DNA of 50,821 nucleotides from an uncultured Desulfobulbaceae bacterium (lineage in GTDB: Bacteria; Desulfobacterota; Desulfobulbia; Desulfobulbales; CALZHT01), in assembly GCA_945787445.1 (NCBI GenBank), contig CALZHT010000072.1, positions 1-50,821 of the forward strand, written 5' to 3'. Below are positions 43,799-50,821 of the stretch, in pieces. Below the pieces are notes generated by a model. The model saw only the letters and a program-made list of their open reading frames with translations. It was not told where the DNA came from and did not search any database. The position numbers and the translations under genes are program-made. Each line of letters opens with the position of its first letter. The first letter of the stretch is position 1.

Positions 43799-46612
43799 TC
43801 ATTCTGGAGGATTTTCTATTGGTAGAATAATGGTAAAAGTGGAGCCTTTGCCGATCTCACTTTTGACCTCGATATTTCCATTGTGTTTTTTAATTATGCC
43901 GTAGCTTACCGAGAGGCCCAGACCGGTGCCCTTGACATCAGGCTTGGTGGAGAAAAAAGGCTCGAAGATGTGGTCCTGATCTTCCTGTTTTATTCCAGCG
44001 CCTGAGTCCTTTATGTGAATCGCCACTTTGTTTTCGTCGAGAACTTCGGTGGTTATTGCGATGGTTCCCTTGCCTTTCTGTATGGCGTCGCCGCTATTCC
44101 TGATCAGGTTGAGAAGGACCTGCCTGATCTGGTCGGGCACTGCTTGGATCATGGGCAGTTTTGCAGCGTATTGTTTTTTCACGGTAATCTTTTTTTCTTT
44201 GAGCTCCTTTTTGAAGAGCAACAGGATGGAGTCAATGGCCTTATGTACGTCCAGGGGCGCCATAACTCCGCTAGTCGGCCGGTTGAAGTCCTGGAGGTCC
44301 TGGATGAGATACTTGATTCTGTCGCATTCCTGCAGGGCCATATCAACCAGTTCCGAATCATCTTCATCAAGAGATGCTCTATGTTTGATCCCTTTAAGGA
44401 CGTTACGGATGCCGAACAAGGGATTGTTGAACTCATGAGCAATGGAGGCGGAGAGTTTCCCAATGGCGCTGAGTTTTTCTGTATGGAGTAGTTGATCATG
44501 CGCAAGTTGCAGCTCGGCAGTGCGTTCCTTAACCCTCTGTTCCAAGTCATCATGGGCTTTCTGAAGCGCTGCTTCCGCCTGCCTGCGCTCGGTGATATCT
44601 CGTACAATAGCTACAAATCGCCCGGTGTCGTTTGGCAGGGTCACATATTGCAGAAATATTTCAACCGGAATGAGGGTGCCGTTTTTATGTTGATGAACAG
44701 TCTCAATGGTATGTGAGGCCTTCAGGCCATTTTTCATCGGAGCGATCATCTCCCGGAAACTTTCGACTGTATAATCTGGCTTGATGTTTACTGGGGTCAT
44801 GGCAGACAATTCTTCCCTGCTATATCCCACTTGGTTGAGAGCGCCCTGGTTCAGATAATTAAACTGTAATGTTTCAGGGTCAAACATGAAGATGCAATCC
44901 AACGTATGGTCAAGCATGATTTTGAATCGGTTTAATTTCTCTTCCGCCTGCTTGCGCTCGGTGATGTCCCGGGCAATGGAGATGATACAGGCTTCTCCAT
45001 CCACTTCAATTGGGCGGGAGGAAAGGAGATAAGGGGCAATGTTTTCGTTTTTATGGCGAAAGTAGGTCTCGAAGTTGTTTACTTCTTTTGTATCCTGAAG
45101 TGTCCTGACAAACTGTTTTCTGTTTTTTTCATCCGCCCATATCCTGATTTCCAGTGATGTTTTTCCGATAACTTCATCTCTGGTATAACCAAAGGTTGCG
45201 AGAAATTGTTCATTAATATCAACTATTTTTCCATCTTCTACACGAGAGATGATTATGCAGTCCGGACCAGCCATGAATGCTTCAGCAAATTTTTCCTCGC
45301 TTTCGCGCAGTGCTTCCTCAGCCTTTTTACGCTCGGTGATATCAAGCGCTGTAAATGTGACTCCGCCCGATGAATCATGTCGATCAATAGGGGTCGAGCT
45401 CAGCAGGATATCAATGACTGTGCCGTCCTTGTGTTGCCATTGTGTTTCAACAGTACCTGTCCCATGCTCTTTTATCAGCGCATATTTTTCTCTGCCAACC
45501 CACTCGAAAGCCTCGTCGTTCGGGTAGAGCATTCTGGCGCTCTGACCATTTAATTCCGTGCTGGAGTATCCTGTCATTTGGCACAACTTTTCATTGGTCC
45601 AGAGCAATATCCTGTTTGAAACCACGCCAATACCGGTCGGCGCTGAACGAAAAACGCTCTGTAACAAGGCCTCGCTCTCCCGTAAGGCTTCTTCCGCGCG
45701 CTTGCGTTCGGTGATGTCTTCATAACTTCCGAGCATGCCGACTATATCCCCTTTCTGATTCAGCAATGGGATTTTGCTGGTCTTGACCCAAAATTGTGTG
45801 CCGTCCGGCCAGGTAATTGGCTCTTCGTAATTAAGTTTAGGTTTTCCCGACTCCATAACCTGTCGGTCATCTGCCCTATACATTTCCGCTTGCTCATGCC
45901 ACTTCAATTGGAAATCATCCTTGCCGATAATTTCATCCGGTGCATTCAATCCAGCGTCTTTGGCAAAATGGATATTGCAGCCAAGATACTTTGACTCACT
46001 ATCTTTCCAGAACACTCGCGCAGGAATAGTGTCCAGAACAGCTTGGAGCATTTTACGGGAGGCATGCAAATCCTCCTCTGTTCTTTTTTTCTCGGTTATG
46101 TCATTGCCAAAACCGATAATTTCGATAAGTTTGCCATTGTTGTCGAACTTGTTGAGAGAGTTCCATGAAATAATGCGTTTATCGCTGTCTTTAGTAGTCA
46201 GTATCATTTCATAATCGCGCACCTCTCCCTGCTCAAATTCTCGGAACAATTGCTCAACCTGCCGGTATTCAACATCAGGGTAAAAGAGTTGCCACCAATT
46301 CCGCCCGATTAAATCTACGGCGCTGTAGCCGGTAATCTGCTCACCGGCAGGATTGATAAATGTAGTTGTGCCATCCGGCTTGACTCCACAAACCATTGCC
46401 GGAGTATTATTTATGATATGTGATATATAATCCCGCTCTGATTGCAGCGTCTCTTCCGCCCTTTTACATTCAGCAATCTCTTTTTTCAGTTTTTCATTTG
46501 CTGCAGCCAGTTCGGCAGCCCGTTCCATGTCTCGAAAATGGAGTTCATCTCGGGCATTTTTTAATTCCTTGATCCGTTTTTCCAGTTCTTCATATGTTGG
46601 CTTTCCGGTCAT
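43799..46612 (-). CDS. Cytoplasmic sensor histidine kinase with five PAS domains and HEFNNPL transmitter
   Basis: 937 aa, no membrane segment. Coiled coil 5-60; PAS1 60-175 (NNTPAMVCGVKPDGTTTFIN), PAS2 185-303 (FWKDSESKYLGCN), PAS3 312-427, PAS4 437-552, PAS5 562-675, each followed by the DITE(R/K)K linker; HisKA H726, HATPase DSGAGIKQED and [11 protein letters not shown]. Multi-PAS cytoplasmic kinases usually read redox or small ligands; no cofactor residue can be assigned. AAGGA precedes the ATG. The 263-base gap upstream is AT-rich with one hairpin (GCCAAGC/GCTTGGC, 46647-46675) and no gene. It stops 161 bases before the start of the next kinase. Confidence 0.92.
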   Translation of the reverse strand: MTGKPTYEELEKRIKELKNARDELHFRDMERAAELAAANEKLKKEIAECKRAEETLQSERDYISHIINNTPAMVCGVKPDGTTTFINPAGEQITGYSAVDLIGRNWWQLFYPDVEYRQVEQLFREFEQGEVRDYEMILTTKDSDKRIISWNSLNKFDNNGKLIEIIGFGNDITEKKRTEEDLHASRKMLQAVLDTIPARVFWKDSESKYLGCNIHFAKDAGLNAPDEIIGKDDFQLKWHEQAEMYRADDRQVMESGKPKLNYEEPITWPDGTQFWVKTSKIPLLNQKGDIVGMLGSYEDITERKRAEEALRESEALLQSVFRSAPTGIGVVSNRILLWTNEKLCQMTGYSSTELNGQSARMLYPNDEAFEWVGREKYALIKEHGTGTVETQWQHKDGTVIDILLSSTPIDRHDSSGGVTFTALDITERKKAEEALRESEEKFAEAFMAGPDCIIISRVEDGKIVDINEQFLATFGYTRDEVIGKTSLEIRIWADEKNRKQFVRTLQDTKEVNNFETYFRHKNENIAPYLLSSRPIEVDGEACIISIARDITERKQAEEKLNRFKIMLDHTLDCIFMFDPETLQFNYLNQGALNQVGYSREELSAMTPVNIKPDYTVESFREMIAPMKNGLKASHTIETVHQHKNGTLIPVEIFLQYVTLPNDTGRFVAIVRDITERRQAEAALQKAHDDLEQRVKERTAELQLAHDQLLHTEKLSAIGKLSASIAHEFNNPLFGIRNVLKGIKHRASLDEDDSELVDMALQECDRIKYLIQDLQDFNRPTSGVMAPLDVHKAIDSILLLFKKELKEKKITVKKQYAAKLPMIQAVPDQIRQVLLNLIRNSGDAIQKGKGTIAITTEVLDENKVAIHIKDSGAGIKQEDQDHIFEPFFSTKPDVKGTGLGLSVSYGIIKKHNGNIEVKSEIGKGSTFTIILPIENPPE

Positions 46613-46875
46613 AAAAAAATCCTTAAATCAACATCAAAATTAAAAAGCCAAGCTACAATTTATTTGCTGCTTGGCCTATTGATTACATACAGTAGCTCCC
46701 ATCATCACCTCATGAATATACGGCTTGTTAGAAAGCTAATTACTTTATGTTTCTGCAGTATTACTTTATATCTATGGAATACACCTCTTGTGGAACACTT
46801 GTCCAGATTATTTGGGGATTATATTGGCTACTGCAACAATAACCGTTCTGGATTATGTTTCCAAGACACAATCAT

Positions 46876-48033
46876 CTACGCAAACCCGGCCTGGTTGGAA
46901 AGCGCCAGATTTTTTGAGATGGATATGTAAAAACAGGTGCCAGTTTTATGGCTGGACACCACCTCCACATCGCCCCCATGTTGCTTTGCGATCTCCTTGA
47001 CAATGGCCAGACCCAAACCCGACCCTTCGGTTCTTCTCGATGTTTCCTTTCGCGCAAATAATCCGAAGATTTTGTGAGAATCTTTTGTATCCATGCCAAT
47101 GCCGTTGTCTCGTATGAAGAGGGTATGAAAATGGGGGGCCTCCTCATACCCGATTTCAATTTCGTTTAATTGATCACCGCCATATTTTAAGGCGTTATCC
47201 ACCACATTTCTAAGAACCCTCAGGATGGATAACCCGTCGGCATGGATCTCCGGTGCGGTTTCGGGTTCAAACCACTTTATGCGCCTTTTTTCAAGGCGGT
47301 CGGCAAACTCTTCCCGGATCATCTCGAAGATATCTTTAAGTTTGACTTTTTCTATTCTTACTATGGTTTCCTTGGCCGACATATAGGCATTGATCGATTC
47401 AACAAGCGCCAGAACCTGGGTGGAAGTCTTAACAATTTGATCGCAATAGCGTTGCCCTTTCTCGCCAAGGGCGTCGCCATAATGCTCGTTGAGTCGATTT
47501 GTCAGGCCGGTAATGGCAATAACCGGGCTCTTCAAGTCATGAGAAACTGAATAGGCAAAACGTTTGATTTTTTCAGAACTTTGTTTCAGGGCTTCTTCCG
47601 CCCCCTCGCGGGCGGATATTTCGTCAAGGAGTTTTCGGTTCTGGTCCTTGAGTTGCTTTAACAACTCAAATTTTTCAAGGCAGCGGGATATGCGAAAAAG
47701 AAGTTCATCAATGTCGCAGGGTTTGAGCATATAGTCATCAGCACCCGACCGCAGGGCGTCGATGGCCGAAGCCATATCACCGTAGCCTGTTAATATTATG
47801 ACCGGCAGGCCCGGGTCTAAATCCTTTACATGCTTGAGAACCTGGATACCGTCCATGCCTTCCATCATGAGGTCGGTGATGATAAGGTCAAAGTGATTTT
47901 GCTCTACTTTGGCGATTGCTTTTTTCCCGCTGTCAACGGTGTCGACCTTAAATCCCCTGGTGGCCATATCCTTGGATATACTTTTTAAGATTATGGGCTC
48001 GTCATCAATGAGCAAAATGGATTTTTCTTTCAT
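46876..48033 (-). CDS. Receiver-histidine kinase hybrid (REC-HisKA-HATPase)
   Basis: 385 aa. Receiver 1-118 with D10/D11, phospho-acceptor D54 (LIITDLMMEGMDG), T82 and K104; helical linker 118-155; HisKA with H165 in SVSHDLKSP; HATPase with NVVDNALKYGG, DNGIGMD and GSGLGLAIVKEI. Its transmitter (SHDLKSP) is of another subgroup from the HEFNNPL kinases downstream, but its receiver is a close paralogue of the next regulator. It may be a phosphorelay step for the array. AAGGA precedes the ATG by 7 bases. Confidence 0.93.
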   Translation of the reverse strand: MKEKSILLIDDEPIILKSISKDMATRGFKVDTVDSGKKAIAKVEQNHFDLIITDLMMEGMDGIQVLKHVKDLDPGLPVIILTGYGDMASAIDALRSGADDYMLKPCDIDELLFRISRCLEKFELLKQLKDQNRKLLDEISAREGAEEALKQSSEKIKRFAYSVSHDLKSPVIAITGLTNRLNEHYGDALGEKGQRYCDQIVKTSTQVLALVESINAYMSAKETIVRIEKVKLKDIFEMIREEFADRLEKRRIKWFEPETAPEIHADGLSILRVLRNVVDNALKYGGDQLNEIEIGYEEAPHFHTLFIRDNGIGMDTKDSHKIFGLFARKETSRRTEGSGLGLAIVKEIAKQHGGDVEVVSSHKTGTCFYISISKNLALSNQAGFA

Positions 48034-48075
48034 TCTTATTCCTTCATAACTGGCAAGACATGGTGTTTAGGAGTA

Positions 48076-48687
48076 TCATTTTAAGGTTTGCCCCTCTCCC
48101 TTGTTCTTGTTTTTGCTGGAGAATTCTTCTAATGTTTTTTCATAACATTCCTTGCAGTATCCATGGCTCATCAGTATCCCGGTTTTGCGCGCAAGATAAT
48201 CTTCTATGGAAAACCATTCTCCAGACCCCGGCTCCTTTCCGGCATCATCCCGAATTTTTCTGCAAACTGAGCAGATGGGGAGAATGTTTTCATATAAATT
48301 GATTTTTTTCCGTAGTTCATATCGTTCCTCTGCTCGGGAAATCCTAAAGAGCAGCTCATTTATACTGCATGGTTTGAGCAGGTAATCATCGGCGCCCAAC
48401 CGCAGAGCGTCAATGGCCGAAGTCAAGTCACCGTAACCGGTAAGTATTATGACAGGAATCTCCGGATATAACTTTTTTGCCTGTTTGAGGACCTGAATGC
48501 CGTCCATGCCCTCCATCATAAAGTCGGTGATGACCAGGTCATAAGGTCTCATTTGCAGTTTGGCAATTGCATTTATTCCATTTTCAGCAGTTGTGACACT
48601 GTATCCCTTTGTCTTCAGATCCTTGGCAATACTTTTTAAAATTATCAGCTCGTCATCAACCAATAGAATGGATTTCTTTTTTACCAT
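48076..48687 (-). CDS. Response regulator with C-terminal CxxC...CxxC metal-binding-like tail
   Basis: 203 aa from the ATG at 48687. Receiver 1-120 with D11/D12, D55 (LVITDFMMEGMDG) and K105; then a short helix and a tail with C139-SV-C142-RKIRDD, EWFSIEDYLARKTG and SHGYC178-KE-C181. The tail is known at the end of many deltaproteobacterial signalling proteins and looks like a small zinc-type domain. There is no DNA-binding or enzymatic output. First gene of the array, 42 bases before the hybrid kinase, so the two probably form one unit. The frame is open to 48771, but the extension does not resemble a receiver. Confidence 0.88.
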   Translation of the reverse strand: MVKKKSILLVDDELIILKSIAKDLKTKGYSVTTAENGINAIAKLQMRPYDLVITDFMMEGMDGIQVLKQAKKLYPEIPVIILTGYGDLTSAIDALRLGADDYLLKPCSINELLFRISRAEERYELRKKINLYENILPICSVCRKIRDDAGKEPGSGEWFSIEDYLARKTGILMSHGYCKECYEKTLEEFSSKNKNKGEGQTLK

Positions 48688-49182
48688 GGTGCACCACCAA
48701 TCAACTTCTCTGAAAATTGAGATATTTATACTCTTCCATAAATCTTTATCCATATATAAAGATAAAATCAAGAGCGCCGACGTTAATGTCCTTGTCTGAA
48801 AATTTCTTTTACGACCTGGTTCAGTATAAGGAAGTCGCAGTAACTTGAATTTAAAAATGTTCCTTACCTCGTGTGTTGAGAAGTAAGGTGTTAGGTGTGA
48901 GGAGTAAGGAGTGAGAAAAATAAATTATTGTGTTTGTTGTGATTGAGCTCTATCGGTCTCGGCCTTCCGGGAATATCGGTTTGCACAAATACGTAGTTTT
49001 TCAAGTGATCATTTGAGTATACAATGGAATTTAGGGGAATAAGATTCTGCATAAAGCATGAGAGCCACAGGGTAATGGTTCATCGTTCTCAACAGACATG
49101 GAAAGATGGTTGAAGTTGTTGATAAAGGATATCCCGGATTAGTTCAATAGAAGTCCGAAATTTAATCCTTTTGCAGGGGGGC
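48688..49182. other. Intergenic region with one heptad tract
   Basis: No gene. 48884-48916 carries degenerate heptads (AGTAAGG, TGTTAGG, TGTGAGG, AGTAAGG, AGTGAGA), the right-hand limit of the heptad-rich kinase region. The promoter for the regulator operon should lie just upstream of 48687, but no clear boxes are seen. Confidence 0.6.
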
Positions 49183-49219
49183 AAAAAAAAAGGATAGGAT
49201 TGCTGGCCAATCCTATCCT
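49183..49219 (-). terminator. Rho-independent terminator of the PEP-CTERM gene
   Basis: On the minus strand AGGATAGGATTG, a 5-base loop, CAATCCTATCCT (perfect 12-bp stem), then a run of T (A run 49183-49191 on the plus strand). Confidence 0.93.
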
Positions 49220-49249
49220 GATATAATTTATGATTAAGGATGTTCCCGA

Positions 49250-50014
49250 TTACTTCTGTTTCCGTCTCCTGGCTACTGAAGCCATACCTATCAATCCTGT
49301 GCCGAAAAGGAATAAAGTGCCAGGTTCCGGCACAGGCGCCGATCCTGCATCATGGGAGAATGGAGCAAAGTATTTTCTGTCAGTATCGCCAGCATCTTTT
49401 TTGGCTAATTGGGTATTATAAAGGTCGAAATGAATTTCATAGCCATCCATAAGCCCGGACGTGTCTATAGAAAATTCCGTATAATATGTCTCTCCCGTAA
49501 CTGACAAGTCAATGCCGCCCGGATTGTCCTGCGTGTTATATGTTGGCACCGTGCTAGCAGGATCGAAAGTAAATACCATTTCAATGAAGTATGTTTCGAA
49601 AATATCATGCTTTTGCAAATCATGGGCATCCCAGCCAATGTTGCTTTCCAATGGTGGGACACCATAATCCATGTTTCCTGTAGCATTATAGGTTGTCCCC
49701 TCTTTTTCAAAGGATCCATAATCATCATTAATACTTGTTTTAGGCGTCAACGCTGCTGAAATATAATAGGTGTCACCTAGAAGACTCGCAGCATTATCGC
49801 TGACATCTTTGCCATTGCCATTCTTCCCGCCGGGCGTGAGTAAGGCATAAAGGGTGAAATTTCCCCCAGATGATTTGACAGTCTGATCCGATGTATCATA
49901 CCATCCATCACTAATATCTAATTGAAGTAAAGGTACCGCATTGGCAGGGCAGCACCAAAGTAATAAGACAGTGGATGAGATAAAGATTGTCAACCAGTGT
50001 GAGAGTAGTTTCAT
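49250..50014 (-). CDS. PEP-CTERM sorting-domain exported protein
   Basis: 254 aa from the ATG at 50014, which has AAGGAG 6 bases upstream (the frame is open 24 codons further). Signal peptide 1-25 ending ANA; a beta-rich Gly/Asp/Thr/Asn-rich mature part without recognised domain; C-terminal PEP-CTERM signal VPEPGTLFLFGTGLIGMASV followed by ARRRKQK. Such proteins are processed by exosortase (EpsH/XrtA) and displayed or released with exopolysaccharide; no exosortase gene is in this window. The body resembles the 'choice-of-anchor' type of surface proteins. Confidence 0.88.
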   Translation of the reverse strand: MKLLSHWLTIFISSTVLLLWCCPANAVPLLQLDISDGWYDTSDQTVKSSGGNFTLYALLTPGGKNGNGKDVSDNAASLLGDTYYISAALTPKTSINDDYGSFEKEGTTYNATGNMDYGVPPLESNIGWDAHDLQKHDIFETYFIEMVFTFDPASTVPTYNTQDNPGGIDLSVTGETYYTEFSIDTSGLMDGYEIHFDLYNTQLAKKDAGDTDRKYFAPFSHDAGSAPVPEPGTLFLFGTGLIGMASVARRRKQK

Positions 50015-50427
50015 GTTATCTCCTTTTAATAATACCTCGTTATATCCTTTAATATGCACGTCAGGCTGTTTATATCCAATATTCATGCCATTGAACTGAA
50101 AAGAAGTAAAATTTAATTATTTCAATAATTTGCAGAAAGAAACAAATACCATCAGCATCAACAATTAGCCGTTTTTTCCGGAAATATGGAAATTAATGAT
50201 TGGGGGTAAATGTATAAGTGTATTATTTCAAATAATTTGAATAAGTTATTGGTAAATACCATTTTTTCGGAATTACGGAAAGGTGATTTGCACAACGAAA
50301 ATATCCCAATGCAATGATATGGGAAACAACTAACAAATTTTACTATTGAGGGAGGGTGTCGAGGGCAATTACAATCGTTATTTCTTTTTCTTGACCAATC
50401 TCTTGAAACTTTGTAAGTATGGCCACA
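50015..50427. other. AT-rich intergenic region with the riboswitch promoter
   Basis: No gene. Contains AT-rich direct and inverted stretches (TTATTTCAAATAATTTGAAT near 50223). TTGACC (50391-50396) with a weak TAAGTA/AAGTAT 17-18 bases later probably drives the riboswitch transcript. Confidence 0.45.
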
Positions 50428-50610
50428 TTCCAGGTGCTCCTTAGAGCATAAAAGGGAACCCCGTGTGAATCGGGGACGGGCCCGCCGCTGTGATCCCGCC
50501 TCTTTCGATAGGAATAGAGGAACCCTTATGACCGTTGCATGCCACTTTCCCGCCGGAGCGGGATGGGAAGGCCGTCATAAGGGCGGGAAAGTCAGAAGAC
50601 CTGCCTGGGA
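50428..50610 (+). promoter_or_regulatory. Cobalamin riboswitch aptamer
   Basis: Canonical elements in order: GGTGCTCC, GGGAAccccgtgtgaatcg, GGGACGGGCCCGCCGCTGTG, ATGCCACTtt (B12 box start), GGGAAGGCcgtcataaggg, and AGTCAGAAGACCTGCCTGG. Binding of coenzyme B12 normally reduces expression of the downstream transport or synthesis gene. Confidence 0.95.
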
Positions 50611-50618
50611 AAAGTTCA

Positions 50619-50710
50619 TGCCTTCGCGGACCAAGGGCAAGCCAAGTGATCTAGTGGATAAAGAAGGGACATCCCCGGATCGATTCTATATCGGTTCGGG
50701 GTTTTTTTTT
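50619..50710 (+). promoter_or_regulatory. Downstream module of the B12 riboswitch, repeated in the cobT leader
   Basis: TGCCTTCGCGGACCAAGGGC, AAGCCAAGTGATCTAGTGGA, TAAAGAAGGGACATCCCCGG. It aligns nearly base for base with 12019-12106 through hairpin 1, the GGGACATCCCC box and the terminator. In this position it acts as, or is fused to, the riboswitch expression platform. Confidence 0.65.
50673..50710 (+). terminator. Terminator of the riboswitch leader
   Basis: CCCCGGATCGAT, 5-base loop, ATCGGTTCGGGG (12-bp stem with G-U pairs), then nine T. It lies about 40 bases before the receptor start. Confidence 0.88.
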
Positions 50711-50750
50711 GCCTCGGACTCTAAAGGATTTATTGATGAAGGAGAAAAAA

Positions 50751-50821
50751 ATGAGAAAGAGGTTTTTTGTATTAAGCGTTGTAATAGCTATTGCCTTTCC
50801 GGCCGCAGGCCTTGCCGAGGA
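50751..50821 (+). CDS. Start of a B12-regulated exported protein, probably a TonB-dependent receptor
   Basis: 23 complete codons to the window edge: MRKRFFVLSVVIAIAFPAAG followed by LAE, a typical signal peptide. GGAGA 6 bases upstream decides the ATG at 50751 over an in-frame ATG five codons earlier. Its position behind a B12 riboswitch suggests a BtuB-like outer-membrane cobalamin receptor, but no mature sequence is visible. Confidence 0.6.
   Translation, partial: MRKRFFVLSVVIAIAFPAAGLAE

Noticed and set aside
46664-46930. Plus-strand 88-codon frame in the gap between two kinases
   Set aside because: No Shine-Dalgarno, runs into the end of the hybrid kinase on the other strand, and has no recognisable protein pattern.

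Overview
The window looks like a chromosome segment of a Desulfobacterota (former Deltaproteobacteria) bacterium, possibly Desulfobulbales-like. I infer this from gene content, not from a search: a type-B succinate dehydrogenase/fumarate reductase in C-A-B order, KamA, short AMP nucleosidase, two-CW protein, cytochrome P460, PEP-CTERM protein and a very large PAS-kinase complement. No rRNA, tRNA, transposase, phage gene or CRISPR array was seen.

Left part (1-24 kb): central metabolism and housekeeping. From the left edge: a transglutaminase-like membrane protein (cut by the edge), tandem UspA, lysine 2,3-aminomutase, a C-terminally short CPA2 antiporter, NAD-malic enzyme and frdCAB. Malic enzyme and Frd/Sdh lie in the same direction and could together handle C4-dicarboxylate flux. 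Then come a small exported protein, a two-CW protein, a PflX-like radical SAM protein, cobT behind a structured leader, AMP nucleosidase, a lipoprotein metallopeptidase, cytochrome P460, an FkpA-like isomerase, an MDR oxidoreductase, an EEP hydrolase, a YjdF-like membrane protein, an aldose dehydrogenase-like lipoprotein, a geranylgeranyl-reductase-family flavoprotein, a higBA toxin-antitoxin pair with a clear operator, and a sirtuin.

Right part (24.8-48.7 kb): a one-direction array of signalling genes, all on the minus strand: a response regulator, a receiver-kinase hybrid, then seven histidine kinases and one CheB-CheR-PAS fusion. The seven kinases have nearly interchangeable C-terminal HEFNNPL transmitter cores but different sensor fronts (two MASE-like membrane types, RsbU_N-like, MCP-like helical bundle, GAF, one to five PAS). 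Individual PAS blocks are also shared between particular members, so the array looks like a product of duplication and module exchange. One member carries an apparent frameshift.

Repeats: intergenic spaces are rich in several families: degenerate 7-nt repeats hugging the 3' ends of the kinase genes; a 9-nt AGTGCCTAA family both as ~80-180 bp palindromic elements and as an 11-copy tandem array that is read as (RHF)n in a protein; a composite element with CTGATTACCA ends and a TGTCATTTCGA hairpin; and two long palindromes.

Right edge: PEP-CTERM protein, then a cobalamin riboswitch before the start of a probable TonB-dependent receptor. The ~90-nt segment between the B12 aptamer and the gene is closely repeated, without the aptamer, as the leader of cobT; this shared RNA module is the most promising undescribed element here.
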